This document shows, in pieces, positions 48,827-61,051 of a stretch of 64,000 nucleotides of DNA. Position 1 is the stretch's first letter. Every line of letters begins with the position of its first letter. The notes beneath the pieces are model-generated. The model was not told the DNA's origin. It was given only the letters and a program-made list of their open reading frames with translations, and searched no databases. The DNA comes from Corylus avellana (lineage: Eukaryota > Streptophyta > Magnoliopsida > Fagales > Betulaceae). The stretch lies in NCBI RefSeq assembly GCF_901000735.1, contig NC_081544.1:24601049-24665048 (forward strand). Reading direction: 5' to 3'. Position numbers and translations under genes: made by a program.

Positions 48827-49100
48827 TTTCCCGGCAAATCAGCGAGAAAATAAGGCCCGATCTACACGAACCATCGACGAGAGAGAGAGAGAGAGAAACA
48901 GGGAACTTGGGAGGGGAACTTAGGCGATTGATTGATTAGGACGGCCAGGGGAGATGACGTGGGCGTGCTATGGCCGTTGATAGGGGTTCGGTGTTTTGTT
49001 GGGAGGTTGAGTGCCACGCGATTGAGGGTAGCGTGAGTGATAATTGAGGTAACTAGAGGATAAGATTATAATATAAGATATTTTTAGATTTTTGTTTAAG
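48827..49100 (-). promoter_or_regulatory. START 5' leader and proximal promoter
   Basis: A GA run (48880-48898 on the plus strand) lies in the leader and an ACGT-core motif, GATGACGTGGGC, at about 48953. No clear TATA box. Exon 1 and this region are much more GC-rich than their surroundings. Confidence 0.35.
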
Positions 49101-49627
49101 AAAGATGCTTTCGTGTCGGGATTAGGGATTAGCTAGGGATTAGGTGCCATCTGGTTTTGTCCGTCAACGAGCAAATAGCTTCCGTTAAACTTGTTGGAAG
49201 AGTTTGGCGGTTAAAAGTAAGACTTCGATTAATAAATTCCCTCCTTTTTTTTTTTTGTTTTTTTTTTTTGAAAAGATAAATTCTCTCCAAATATTGTGTT
49301 TTTTGGCATGATTTTTTTATAACATTTACTGTATAAAAATTATTTCTCTCTAAAGAAAAGCCAGTAGTTCATCCCATTGTTACCAATTTGAATATCAGTA
49401 TTGCGAAAGAAAAAACAAAAAACCTTCACCTAATCAATTAGCATATAATAATATGAAGAATAACATGTTCTCTTGATTTTTTTTATCCAATATGAATATT
49501 ATTTTCTAAAAAATTAGAAGAAAAAAATTACCTCACTGGTCCTTCATATTTTTTTTTTAAAAAAAAACTATATCCAATTAGAATAGGAGGACACAAAGAA
49601 AAGTCATAGCATTTCTCATAATACTAA

Positions 49628-49951
49628 GGGTGCGTTTGGAATTGCGATTTCGCAAGAATAATTTGCGTTTTTAAAAGATATTGTAAAATATAAGGTATTT
49701 GGCATTGCGATTTAAAAAGTACTTAATCTAAAATATGAACAAAATCTGCGATTTTCTATAAGCAGGTTAGGGGGTGCGTATTTGAAAAAGCACGAATTTA
49801 AACAAAAATCATGATTTCGCATAACAAATATTTGATAAAAAAATATTTTTTAACATGTTTTACCAAACATCTTGCGATTTTAAAAAGTAGTGATTTCAAA
49901 AACACAATTTTTAAAAATGCAATTTTTAAAATCGCAATTCCAAACAGACCC
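49628..49951. mobile_element. PIF/Harbinger-like MITE
   Basis: GGGTGCGTTTGGAATTGCG at the left is inverted as CGCAATTCCAAACAGACCC at the right, with TAA at both junctions (49625-49627, 49952-49954). The inner part is filled with GCGATTT and AAATCGC repeats. Confidence 0.8.
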
Positions 49952-50049
49952 TAAGCTTGAATCGTTGTTTTGCATATAGTATGGTTTTACAGGGTATGTT
50001 TAGCATTGCGATTTAGTAAGCTAAAAGTTCGATTTTAAAAACAAATCAC

Positions 50050-51045
50050 AAAAGATATATAGTTTATAAATGCGTTATTCTCCTTTTCCCTCTCTGCTAC
50101 CCTAGCAAAGAGCGCCACACAGGAGGAGTGGCTCCCCTTATCCTTTGTTGCCTTCCCTCCCCCTCTTTACCTTATGAGCTAGGCTATTTACCTGATGTTT
50201 CTTACTTCATTGTGTGGTGTTTCTTTCCCCTTCTGTTTGGTCTCTTTCCCCTCCTTTGTCCTGTTTTTTGTTTTAGCCCCTCTCCTACTGCCCTCTGAGC
50301 TCAAATCCACCGAGTCATTTTTCGGTTTTGGCTTGGCTCTTGGATTGGATTGGTCTAAGCCCAATCTACCGTCCCACGTTGACTTTCGCTTCCCACTGGC
50401 TCTTCGGCTTTGTCCGTGTCCATCGCCTCCTTGAGTCGCTTTTCAGCAGCCTCACTCTAAGGTAAGTTTTCTTTCGACGTCGCTTTCTGTTTTTGTGTTT
50501 TTTGGCTTTTGTCTCTTTTTTCCTTGTATTTATTTTCCAATTTTTCCCTGTTCGTCTCCCGCTTGTTTTTTTTTTTTTCTTTATATCTTCTTATGGTTTT
50601 TTGTTCCTTTTTTGTTGCTTGTAATAAGGTTATGTCCTCTCTCTTAATCTGCCCGCTTGATGATATATGGGGCATTCGCTTTTGGTCCAGATCCTTGGAT
50701 TGTGGATGTGAACGGTATCTTAGCTATCGGGTTGAAAAGGATGAGTTTCGGCATGGGGGTTTTCTGCTTTCAAGGACGAAGAATAAGAGTTACCTATGCA
50801 TTGGATTGAGTTTGTCTATAACATATCTGTTGTTAAAACTAAAGACTAGTCATAAGTTAGCAGATGTTGATGTCATTGATAGGTTTTGAATGTTAGATTT
50901 ATAATATATGTATCTTGGATTCTTTGATGTTTGTAACTTCATAGCTTCGGTTATGATTTGTTTCAGAGCTTTTTGCTTTATTTGTAAGAGCTTTTAATCG
51001 CAATATTTTCACCAATGAATGAGTATGAAATGTCTTCCCTTAAAA
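50050..51045 (+). repeat. Retroposon-like sequence, longer copy
   Basis: The 3' part (50690-51045) matches 33360-33720 and ends ATGTCTTCCCTTAAAAAA. The C/T-rich 5' part has open frames (50195-50434, 50509-50889) without motifs. It may be a LINE 3' end or an expressed non-coding retroposon; I cannot decide. Confidence 0.5.
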
Positions 51046-51099
51046 AATAAGTTCGTCATTAAAAAATTACAATTTAAAAAAAAAAAAAATTAAATTTTC

Positions 51100-54000
51100 C
51101 AATCACATATAATCGCTTCACACGTTTAAAATAGGAAATTTTGCCTTTTTTTTTTTTTAACTCTCATATTGGACCAAGTGACTGTGGTGATTTGCATCAA
51201 AGTGGATCATAGTATTGATAGGCCCATGAGAGGAAATTCACGTCAGTAACAAAGATATGACAACCATAAGATTGGCCCATTTTTAAAAGTTTAATCTCAT
51301 TTATAATGATAGGCCCATTTCTTATCCGACATTTTTTTTTTTTTTTTAAGAAAACCTTATGCAATATTTATGCTGAAAGATATTCTCTAAATTTAAAATC
51401 AAGCAAACACATGATATTAGTATTGAGTAATGTTAGAAACTATATTTTTATCTCATAATTGACAATAATGACGTAAGACTCTTAAATCAACCCTTAAATT
51501 AGTTATTGTTAAAAAACAATAATAATAAAAGGATTAGTTGAGATTGTCACGTCAACATTGTCGGATAGTTGTAAAATAAAAATGTGGTATATAACATTAA
51601 TCATTATTATTAGAGTAATGATATTTAGTAGACTATACAACTTGATGACTTTAAACTAAAAATCAGCTCGTGGATCAACACTTGTAAAAAAAAAAAAAAA
51701 AACCAATGGCTGATTTTCATTGTCACATTATCGCAGTTATATGACAGTCGTACAACAACTTACTAAATAGTAGGACTGATAATTTTTTACGCGACCTATG
51801 AATCCAACACGAATTCAATACGAAATTAATGGGTTAAGTTTTATATTTTGGGTCAACCCAACATGACTAGCTTATTAAATAGTTTATGTAAATCAAGTTG
51901 GATCACCTGCTTAATCAAATGGGTCGTATCATGATCGATTGGCTTAACCCATTTAAAATGGGTCAAATTTGGGTTGATTCATATCGAATGGTCCTATAAA
52001 TCAATCTAACCAAACTTAACACGTAAACACAAATCACCGACTCATGCACCATGCAAAGGCTTAATCCCACAATACACAACCAAGATATCCATCCATGCTG
52101 TACTTTTTGGTCTTCTGGGTAATTAACTCTGACATGCTTGTACTATATATAGTAGTATAACCTCAAAGAGACTTCATCCCCAAGCTCTCCAGATGCTAGC
52201 TGGGACATTGATTACACAACTTTTCTTTTGCTAGTATAATGTATAAAATGCATAAAGGGGGAGGGGGAGGATCGAGCTTCTGTGCTAAAACAACTTTGTG
52301 TATGAAAAAAGTTTGTAATTGTGATGGGCAAGGAAATCTCTCTTTCACTCTTTTAAATGGACCTTTTCCAAGTATTTTCAATTAGCTGTTGAATGCTTTA
52401 TAGAATTTACAAATGGTCAAGTCACAGAAAAAAAAAAAAAAAAAAAGTACCCAAAATTACATGGGAATCCTTGTGCTATATTGAGAAGGAATTCCCAAAT
52501 AGCTTTATCGAGCATAGGGACTACTTTTTGGGATACATACTCAAGATGTCTCTCTTCTCTTTTGACTCCTCTGGGGATCTCAAGCAAATTTTGTGACTCA
52601 TCGCATCTCACAATCCAAAATGGTGTCATGTCTTATGATTGCAAGGATACATTGTGGTTTTGCAAAAATCAATGAAAAGGCTAAAGCAACATCTGTCGAG
52701 CTACAACTATGATTTCCAAATCCTCTGTTTCAGCAGAGTACAATAACAATTAACAACCCTGGTATCTTTTGCTGTTTTCCATTTACTAAAGGAAAGTCTA
52801 TATGACTGTTAATTAAATCCCATTTTTTCTTATTGACTAAACTACAAAATTTTCTAAAAGTGATATCTAATTAGCTATAATTAGACTATGATAGGTTTAG
52901 GTAGAAAATACAGAGTTTGCATCTTGTTGAAACCAGCTGTGATGATGGAAATGGAGGATGACCTTGCTGATTTGATTAATATTTCGTTGTCATTTTTTGA
53001 CATTTCAACCAAATTTGTAATTCTTTGAGTCACATATCAGCTCATGCAATAATGATGCCAATATTATATAACAAACAAAGCTAAATAAGTAATAGATACA
53101 CCGTCCATTTGACCCATGTCCATGTCACTATCAGTTTTGAATTGCATGGAAATACAAGCACTCATCATCATGTCACAATTATAAATATATATACTGTTCG
53201 TTTATCCTCAATCAAGACAAGAAAACACCACAATCTTAGCTATGAATTGTACAAGAGTTTCTGGAATATGCCTTCCTTTAAGTAACCCTCTCCTTAAGTG
53301 GCTTCTCTGTTTTTCAAATGCCTAGCAATTAATACATAGTCAAATTCAGTTTCATCCCAAATTTTAGAGTCAAATTCACAAATTATGTTACGATCTTAAG
53401 GGTTAAGGGTTGCCTTTAACAAATGGTATCAAAGTAAGACATCATGTCACGGGTTTAAGTCATGGAGAGGACGGCCTATAAGCATAATGTTAAGAGTAAT
53501 TGAATAGTGAAAGGTGATTGGAGTCGCCAAAAGAGAAAGTGCTATCACCGAGTTAGTGCTTATATAGTGAGCTGTCGTGGATGTTGAATTCACCGAATTC
53601 ACCAATAGGGTTAAGACTTTTAGGCAAATGATTAAACCCTTGACAAATTACTAGTTATACACATTGGAACTTTTTCTTTACCAAATTTTACATACTGACA
53701 TGTATAACTGTATAAGCCAGATTGTAATAAATAGTGGGGCATGGCCTACAAATGAGATCAATCTAGAACAGACCCACATGATAGTGTAGGTTTTCCAAGC
53801 AGAAGATGAGCTGATTGGGTAGGATGTGACCCACATGGTGTTAAAAAGTGAGGAACGGGCTAAAGACTAAGGGGGATGGTTATGATGGCAGTCTTAAGGA
53901 GAAAAAGGAGTAAATTCAAAGCTCGACTTTGATGGCTTCTCTCAAAGAATATCTCCCCCTCTCATGCAACACATAAAGTGAAAGCTCCCAAGCTTATATT

Positions 54001-54520
54001 CTTTGCAACTCTCTGCAAGCAAAGGCAATTTGGCTAAAATTCAACCACAGAAAAGATAAAACACTACTTTCTTTTTTGGCTTATTTTTCTCCTTTTCAGT
54101 CATATTTTCACACTAACCCCCATGGCTGTTTTTCAACGGATTTGGTAAGACCAAAGGTTGTGCAGACTTCCGGAGCATTTGAAACCAAACTCCTGGAAAA
54201 TAATGATTCTCCAATGGTTTGTTTAGTGATCCCCTCACCTTTTCAACTAGTCGAAACAGTGAAGCTGAAGCAAATAGCTTCTTCAAAGTACTAATTCTCT
54301 GCTGTCTTTACAAAATTTTCCTACTTTAAATTGCTTCTCATTAACAATAAGAAGGAAAAAAAAAATGTGTACACATTCTTTGTGAGAATGAAATCCACCA
54401 TTAAATTAAATTCCATGTAATTTACATGATAAAGTGTTTCTTCTGATCAACGAGAAAAATGACACTGAAAAACAACATTACTTGATTTGCTTCAAAGTGG
54501 CCTATAGAAAATCATATTGT
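51100..54520. other. Intergenic region downstream of MIR166
   Basis: No gene recognised. At about 51790-52030 is a dispersed repeat with inverted AATGGGTTAAG / CTTAACCCATT blocks, of a type common in dicots (ACACGAATTCAATACGAAATT). The rest is AT-rich. Confidence 0.5.
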
Positions 54521-54839
54521 AAATTCTAGGCATCAGCAATTGAAAGAGATTGTTCCCTGAATTTGCTTTAGACATCTAGGCCATGATGTGTAATGTACCT
54601 GTTCTGCTAGCTGTTCTGACAGCATACGCCAACAGCTTGCCTCCCTCCTCAGCTTTGATATTTCCATTAGAGAAAAAGAAGAGATCGATGCATAGTATGG
54701 GTAAATATATATATAAAAAAAAAAACAAGTGAAGAACTTACATGTTGAAAGCAGAAAAGAAAATGGTGGATCCTTGATATTTGGCTTGCATAAATCATGC
54801 AAGTCCATTTATTGCTGCATGTGAGCAGAGTTATTGATG

Positions 54840-54937
54840 AGTTGGGGGGAATGAAGCCTGGTCCGAGATCATTTGAAAGATGCCCCTCTCTGTGCTTCTC
54901 AGAAATGGTCTCGAACCAGACAGCATTCCCCTCAACT
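54840..54937 (-). ncRNA. MIR166: MIR166 precursor hairpin
   Basis: On the minus strand the 5' arm (54937 downward) carries the star strand GGAATGCTGTCTGGTTCGAG (54909-54929). The 3' arm carries mature miR166, UCGGACCAGGCUUCAUUCCC plus one C, at 54846-54866, an exact match to the canonical plant sequence. The stem extends with AGTTG/CAACT at the base, and the terminal loop is about 40 nt. miR166 directs cleavage of class III HD-ZIP mRNAs (PHB, PHV, REV, ATHB8, ATHB15), setting organ polarity, meristem and vascular pattern. The primary transcript probably starts near 54990 and has a donor, CAACAT|GTAAGT, after 54742. The 112-codon frame over the hairpin is not a protein gene. Confidence 0.97.
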
Positions 54938-55020
54938 ATTTCTTTTTCATGGACAGAGAGAGATAGAGAGAAAGAGGACTGTTTGATTTTGATTTGGCCA
55001 TGCATAGTTTTTCACTGGCC

Positions 55021-55040
55021 TTTATATATATATATATACG
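55021..55040 (-). promoter_or_regulatory. TATA box of MIR166
   Basis: The minus strand reads ACGTATATATATATATAAAGG, ending about 85 bp upstream of the hairpin base, with a GA/CT-rich leader (54955-54980) between. Spacing fits a start site near 54990. Confidence 0.65.
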
Positions 55041-55129
55041 TGGGGAAAGGGAGAGTGGCTTGCGGGTCAGGTGACATGAGTTCCACTTTCTACAGCTCCC
55101 CTATCAAACTTTTCACACTTTAAAAGTAT

Positions 55130-58100
55130 AATACAGCAATTAACGAGCAATTTAGAAAAATAACGTGAGTGACTCACAACTCCGAATAAATGGTCGGACA
55201 ACCTAAAATTTATCTCACCTGTTCGGATAAATAGTTGTACAAACTCAAATTTTATTTAGGAAAGATAATTGTTGTGAATCCTTTGTAGGTTTTGGTGAGT
55301 GTCCTTTAGAAACGATTAGACGAATACAGATTATAAACCTTTTGTTTGTTACACCCAGATTGTCATCTTGCATATATACGTAGACAAAACCAAACATGTT
55401 TTTCAAATGTCAATGTTTTTTTTCCATAATCACTGCCGAACAAATTAAGCTTGAGGTTATAAGCACAATAGATATATATAATTAGATGTCTAATATTGGT
55501 GAAAAAGACAAAGACTAATAGCTAGAGTTTGGTAGGAGCTGAGAAATGAAGACCACTTGTGCATTGTCAACAAATATATTCGTATCTCTCAAGGATTATT
55601 GGTGGCAATAATATTGTAGGGTCAAAGCAATTAAAGAGCTTCTTTTAGCATCTTAAAAAACGACAACGTACGGAAAGCTCTATTCTACCTGCCTGATCAG
55701 CCTCTTTCACCATGCATTCCCATATATACAAATCCTCCAATAAGATCACATGAAACAAAGATTATCTCATGATCATGATCATGATCACTACCATACATTG
55801 ATGATTGCTTAGAGACCGTTGATGGTATTGTTGAATCAGAAGGAGGTGATTGGTTCATGCATGATGATCGATCTAGTCGTGGGGTGCATGCTTAAAGGAG
55901 GTCACTTTTGGTTCCCACTCGAAGAAAAAGGGAAGATGAGGAGGAGAGGTTGTAGAACCCTCACTGATGGAGGGCATGGCCCAAATAGTGCAATTCCAAG
56001 CTTAAATAGAAAGTATTAAAGGTTGGCCTGCAAACTCAAGGAGACTTCTGTAGAAAATTGAAAATTAATTAGGATATGGGTATTAATGTTTGAGTTAATG
56101 TAGACACCTACCAATCTCTTGTTACATATGTAGAGGGTCAAGACCCAATTGTTGTGTGTGGCCAGTTAATATTATAATAATAATCCCATTGCAACCAGCA
56201 ACTTTATTGTTTTTATTAAAGGTTCATAAGATTAGCCCTTTTTTCTTTCCTTCAATTTTCTGCAGAAACACTTCAAATAAAGCCCCTTTGAAGCACATAG
56301 GACCATAGTTTAATTTGCTACTGAAAACAGTTTAAATTTGTTAGGCTCGTTTGTAGAGTACTAATACAACAGGACATCATGAATAGGCTTAACGCAAAAG
56401 GATGATAATCGTCATTCATATCCCCTGCTAAAATGTGAAAGAAACCAGAGAGTCGGGGGAGGGCGAGCTCAGGGGCAATTGTCTACCTTGGCTGCTAAAA
56501 AAATTTGAAAACAAACCAGTTTAATAAATTGTTATGTGTGAAGCAGTTGATTTTTTAATATGACTAAAGGACTACCATTACCGTTAACTCCTCTTAGTTA
56601 ACTGTTTTTCCGCTTTAGTCTAAAATTCACTTTCACTCAAAAATACTTCATTTTCATTAATGAAACTTCTAAAATTTCTTTACAACGGTTTTTTTTTTTT
56701 TTTTCATTTAGTTTTCCCCTCTCCAAAAACACACAAAATATTTAATTTTAGACCTTTTTTTTTTCTTTTTTTTTTTTTTAATGAAGTTAAAAATAAAAAA
56801 TAAAAAATCAAAGTGGAATAGCTGTTTAGACGATATTGTAAAGTTAGTGTTTAATTGATTGTATATTTTGTTCTTATTTATAATTAATTTTGTTTCGATT
56901 GCTTTTTTTTTAATAGGCCTGTTTGAACGAAAATCATGACATCCCTATAATTTCCTTTAAATTTGAGATTTTTAAATTCATAAATCTCAGCCGTTTATTT
57001 CATCTAAGTGTTTAAAATAAGTCATGCTTCAACATTTAATGAGAAAACATATTTTATTAAATTCCTTAAATGTAGTTTCCTCATTAAATACTGAAACATG
57101 ACTTACCATGGAGTGAAATTCGACTTACATGCTGTTATTTTAGTGCATTCAGCTAAACCTCTTTTTACTCGTTAAAGCAATCAATTAGAGGTTGACATAA
57201 TCTTCACCGGACACTTGGCAACACAAACACGCAACTCGATATTTGCAATAAGCAAGCACAATTTTCTCTCCCGGTAAAAAAGGGACCCTGTTGCTTCGTT
57301 ATGGGTCGGGACCAGGCAGTTTTTGCAGGTAGAATTAAGGAGGCAGAGTAACCTAAAGAAGAGCAAAAAGAAGGCAAAATGGCAAAAAATGGGAGGCCTT
57401 AAGCCCATTGAGCTCCATGCACGACTCAATGTGACCACCAAAACAAATTGGCCGAAAGTATGTGTATTGCGTGTTTGCGCTTCAATGTCCAAAAAAAAAA
57501 AAAAAAAAGTGTCAAGATTACCATACCATACCCCTATTGATCAGATTCCCTACAATTATAATGAAATTGTAGATTATAAAATTACGTGATTCAAATCACA
57601 TTGAACAAAAATGTTACCGATAAAAAAGGCAGCTTATTGATCAGATTCCCTACAATTATAATGACATTGTAGATTATAAAATTACATGAATCAGATCACA
57701 TCGAACAAAAAAAACTCCGAGACAACCAAAAAAAATTCTCTTCTTAAAAAAAATTGTGCTTCACTTTTGAAAAAAAGCTTCTTTATAAAACCAAAATACA
57801 AGTTTTAGCTCAAAAGTTTTTTCACGACATAAAGCACAAGAAGCTAATGAAAATATACTCAATTTTCATTAGTAATATGCCACATTTTTAAAAGAGAGCA
57901 TTTTTCAAAACCGTTAAATGCAAAGAACGGCCTTATCCGAACTGCTGCAACTCTGATAATGTTAAACAGTCCAAGATAATTAATTTGATCTACCAATAAT
58001 TGCAACCCAATTCCCAAAACTAATAAAATGTTGGAATCAAGAGCTTAAAGTAGATACGTTTTTGGAACCAGCATCCTTTTTGACTAGCAATTTTGCTTCC

Positions 58101-58700
58101 GCAAAGGAGGCATGGTCGGCTCAAAAAAGCCGTCTTTTGCCTTGCCTTGTGATAACTAAGAAGCTTTACGCTCCATAGCATCTTTTTCTTTTGCTTTAAG
58201 AGCTTTTCATAATGAGGCTTACCATACTTACGCAAGAAAATGGATTTCCAACCCATCTTGTTGCACTTAATGGGTCCCCCCTCGGGCCTCAGCCTTCACT
58301 TTATATTCCTCTCTCAACCACGGATGCAGTAAGCAACCACTACTTCTTGCACACTACAAAGCAAGATGGTCATTGAGTACACAATCTTCACTGAAACCAA
58401 AAATTTTTGACAGTTATGTTACAAGTACTATTTGTACAATACCCCAAACCCACCAAAAGAATAAATATCGAATCCTAATCAGCTCATCCTATCCAGAAAT
58501 ATATTAGATGGGGCCTATACAAAAACACTTCCGTTTCCAATATGGCAAATAAAAATTCAAGAGTTTTTACAAAGATGAATACTTTTATACATAACTTACA
58601 GAATTTATACATCATACATTAAATAAAGCCCTGCAACAAGTCCTTGCAAGTTAAGGGAAATAACTTACATATATTTTTGAGAGCAGTCACAATAAAACTT
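55130..58700. other. Upstream region of MIR166 and downstream region of WDL3-like
   Basis: No protein gene recognised on either strand. It holds T-rich tracts (56690-56780), the 100-bp-spaced direct repeat at 57535-57710, and short open frames without motifs (55819-56019, 57181-57492, 58020-58256). Confidence 0.55.
57535..57710. repeat. 76-bp direct repeat with 100-bp period
   Basis: 57535-57610 and 57635-57710 share TATTGATCAGATTCCCTACA through TC.AACAAAAA with about five differences, exactly 100 bp apart. Non-coding. Confidence 0.88.
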
Positions 58701-58751
58701 GAGAAAAGGAAGACCCATTTCCTCTTATAAATTAGAAAACTCACCAGAAAC

Positions 58752-61047
58752 TCAAGAATGGACTTCAATGTCCATGTTCCCCTGACCATTTACCTTGGTC
58801 ACAATTGACTTGCTTATCTCTTCTGCTTCTTTAGATTCATCTTTGAATTTGTAATTGGCATTACCATTCTGGATGTTGCTTTGATCCTTGATAATGCTGG
58901 AACCATTGGCGGTAGTCCCCTCTTTGTAAATACCAAGACTCCGGCGATTTCCCAGACCACCAGCTCCTTTCACCTTGTCTCGCTGGGATGAATTGACTGC
59001 ATCACTACAGCTCTTCCTTCTGCCCAGCTTTGGCGATCTTGCACGAGTTGGTGGCAGCTACCATTCATACAAGCAACAAAATCAAGTTTAAGCTGTCATG
59101 TCTACAAGACAAGTTATCAGAGTCTTTTCTTATTTCTTTTTTTGATAAGTCAGTCTTTTCTTATTTCTGTATACTATTAAGACAGTTTCTGTCATTTTTA
59201 TCGGGAAACTGCGAGAAGTTAGAAGTTCAAATACTAGATAAAAATCCTATACTTTCATTTTCTGCAATTAGTAAAACTCATTAGAACAAAGCCAAGGGAA
59301 CAACACTACATAAGGGAGGACCAAGGACAAAACAAGAACAAAAGCCAAAAGAAAAAAAAAAAAAAAAAAAAAAAAAGCAAAGAAAATTAAACATGCGGAG
59401 ATTCTATGAAAACCAAAAAGGAATCAATGTTCTGGACTAGATTCTGAACTTCTATATGAACCATAGGAATGAGAAAGGTCTATGCAGTACCTTCTTAAGT
59501 TCAGTCTTAGGTGGAGGTCCCTCATTGTAGAAGCTTGGCATTGGGCTTGCCTTAAACATTAAACTCTTCCTCAGTTGTTTAATAGCTGCCTCTTTCTCTT
59601 CCTTAAAAGTTTCAAAATTGATGAAGAGGAAAAAGGCAAAGTAAATAATATTAGAATATCTGCCTTAGCCATACAACATTAATAGATAGAATCGAGTGAG
59701 AAGAAGCAAACACTATCGATTGACCATCAAGAGACACGGAAAGGAGTACTAAATATTCTGGTTGACAGAGAAAGTATCCTACCTTTGTCCTTGCTTCACT
59801 TTGAGTTTTCTCAGCCTCCAAGGCTTGTTGTTTCTCCTCTAATTTTGAATAAAACTGAAATGTGGCAACATGGTAGGGATGTGCAGTTTTGAATTTAGAA
59901 TATGTCACAGACACAATACTTATTATTCAAATATAAAAAGATACTTCGGCTGGAAAATGAACTACCTCCTTCCGTTTCTCTGCACGTTCAGTGCACCTAA
60001 ACACTGGAGCTGCTGCAACAGTTGCCCCGGAGTTAATTGCACGTGCAGACACTGCAGTGCTGTGCGTGTGCAAGGGTTGAAATCAATTTCAAAACTACAA
60101 AATTGGAGAGACAGTAGAAAAATAGAAAAGAAATACAAAGTAAACTCAGACTGCAAGGGGTGAGAGGTTACGAGGAAGCAACAGAGCAGGAATCTTCTTC
60201 ATCAGGATGCTTCTTGTTATCTGGTTGCAGTGGCTTCCTCAATGCATTTTGTGATATTTTCTGCCAAAACATACCCAATTTCAGGATCATATAAAAACAA
60301 TTTTTTTTTGATAAGTAGGATCATATAAAATCAAATTCTATGCCTAAATTATATGAACTGTACGTTTTACCAACAAAAAACTACAACTTATTTATAATTT
60401 GATGGTTGTGATCCTACGGATTCCTCTCGATCAGAAAGGGAATCAAGGATTTCAGAAGAAATCCAGAACCAGTCAGTAGTTACCTGATTGGGCTTTGTGG
60501 TATTTGGATGTCGCCTATTGTTTGCATTATGCGATTTATTCACACCAGTGCTGGTATCAGGTTGAGCACCAGCAGGACGAGTTCCACATGAGGCACGCTT
60601 TTCAGTTGCTAGGGCAAAGGGCTGTGGAACGGTATGTTTTGTTTGAACATTTGCAGCAACAGTTCTAGATGCTTGTTTGATAGAACCCCGTGACTTATTA
60701 TTGTCCTTTTTCTTCTGGCTTTCTGATTTTACCTTTTCCTCAGGCAGGCCAGCTTTGAAGTGTGAGTCTACTACATTCTGCTCTTCCTTATATTTCTCAT
60801 TATGACAGAGTTCAGATACCTCAACTGAAATTTCATTGGTACATTCCTTCACTTCATATTCCTTTGCTTCAGTGCTCTCTTCTGAACTTTGGATTTCAGG
60901 ACCCTCATTAATATGCTCATCCGACTCTGAACCATCATGCTGATTGGGAGCAGTTTCACTATTTGAATCGTGGGAAACACCATTTGAATAAACTATGACA
61001 CAATCTGGCTCCTTGTCCATACAAATATCTGTAACTTCTATCCCCAT
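58752..61047 (-). CDS. WDL3: WAVE-DAMPENED2-like protein with TPX2 domain, 6 coding exons
   Basis: Coding exons: 60484-61047, 60172-60260, 59966-60059, 59783-59854, 59491-59601 and 58752-59057, all GT-AG, giving 411 aa. The start [20 protein letters not shown] is characteristic of the WVD2/WDL family and follows an acceptor at 61052. The microtubule-binding TPX2/KLEEK region spans about 236-305: [20 protein letters not shown], then [20 protein letters not shown] and [19 protein letters not shown]. After it come [15 protein letters not shown] and a hydrophilic tail. Family members bind and bundle cortical microtubules and affect cell expansion; Arabidopsis WDL3 (At3g23090, from memory) acts in light-regulated hypocotyl growth. 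Assignment to WDL3 rather than another WDL rests mainly on the adjacent START gene. The N-terminal 180 residues are acidic and probably disordered. Confidence 0.9.
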
Positions 61048-61051
61048 TGCA

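Noticed and set aside
48449..48939. Three long plus-strand open frames (134, 156 and 150 codons)
   Set aside because: They are shadows of START exon 1 on the other strand; none has a recognisable domain.
50195..50889. Two plus-strand frames in the retroposon-like sequence
   Set aside because: Low-complexity hydrophobic translation of C/T-rich DNA; no homology recognised.
52417..52629. 70-codon minus-strand frame (DESQNLLEIPRGVKREERHL) that looks coding-like
   Set aside because: I could not tie it to any nuclear, plastid or mitochondrial protein, no splice partners were found, and it ends in a homopolymer. A database search could revisit it.
54667..55005. 112-codon open frame on the minus strand
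   Set aside because: It overlaps the MIR166 hairpin and leader; the sequence is explained by miR166, its star and GA repeats, and the peptide has no family features.
58020..58256. 78-codon minus-strand frame (GKPHYEKLLKQKKKM)
   Set aside because: Lysine-rich and hydrophilic but without family match or exon partners; more likely chance in AT-rich sequence.
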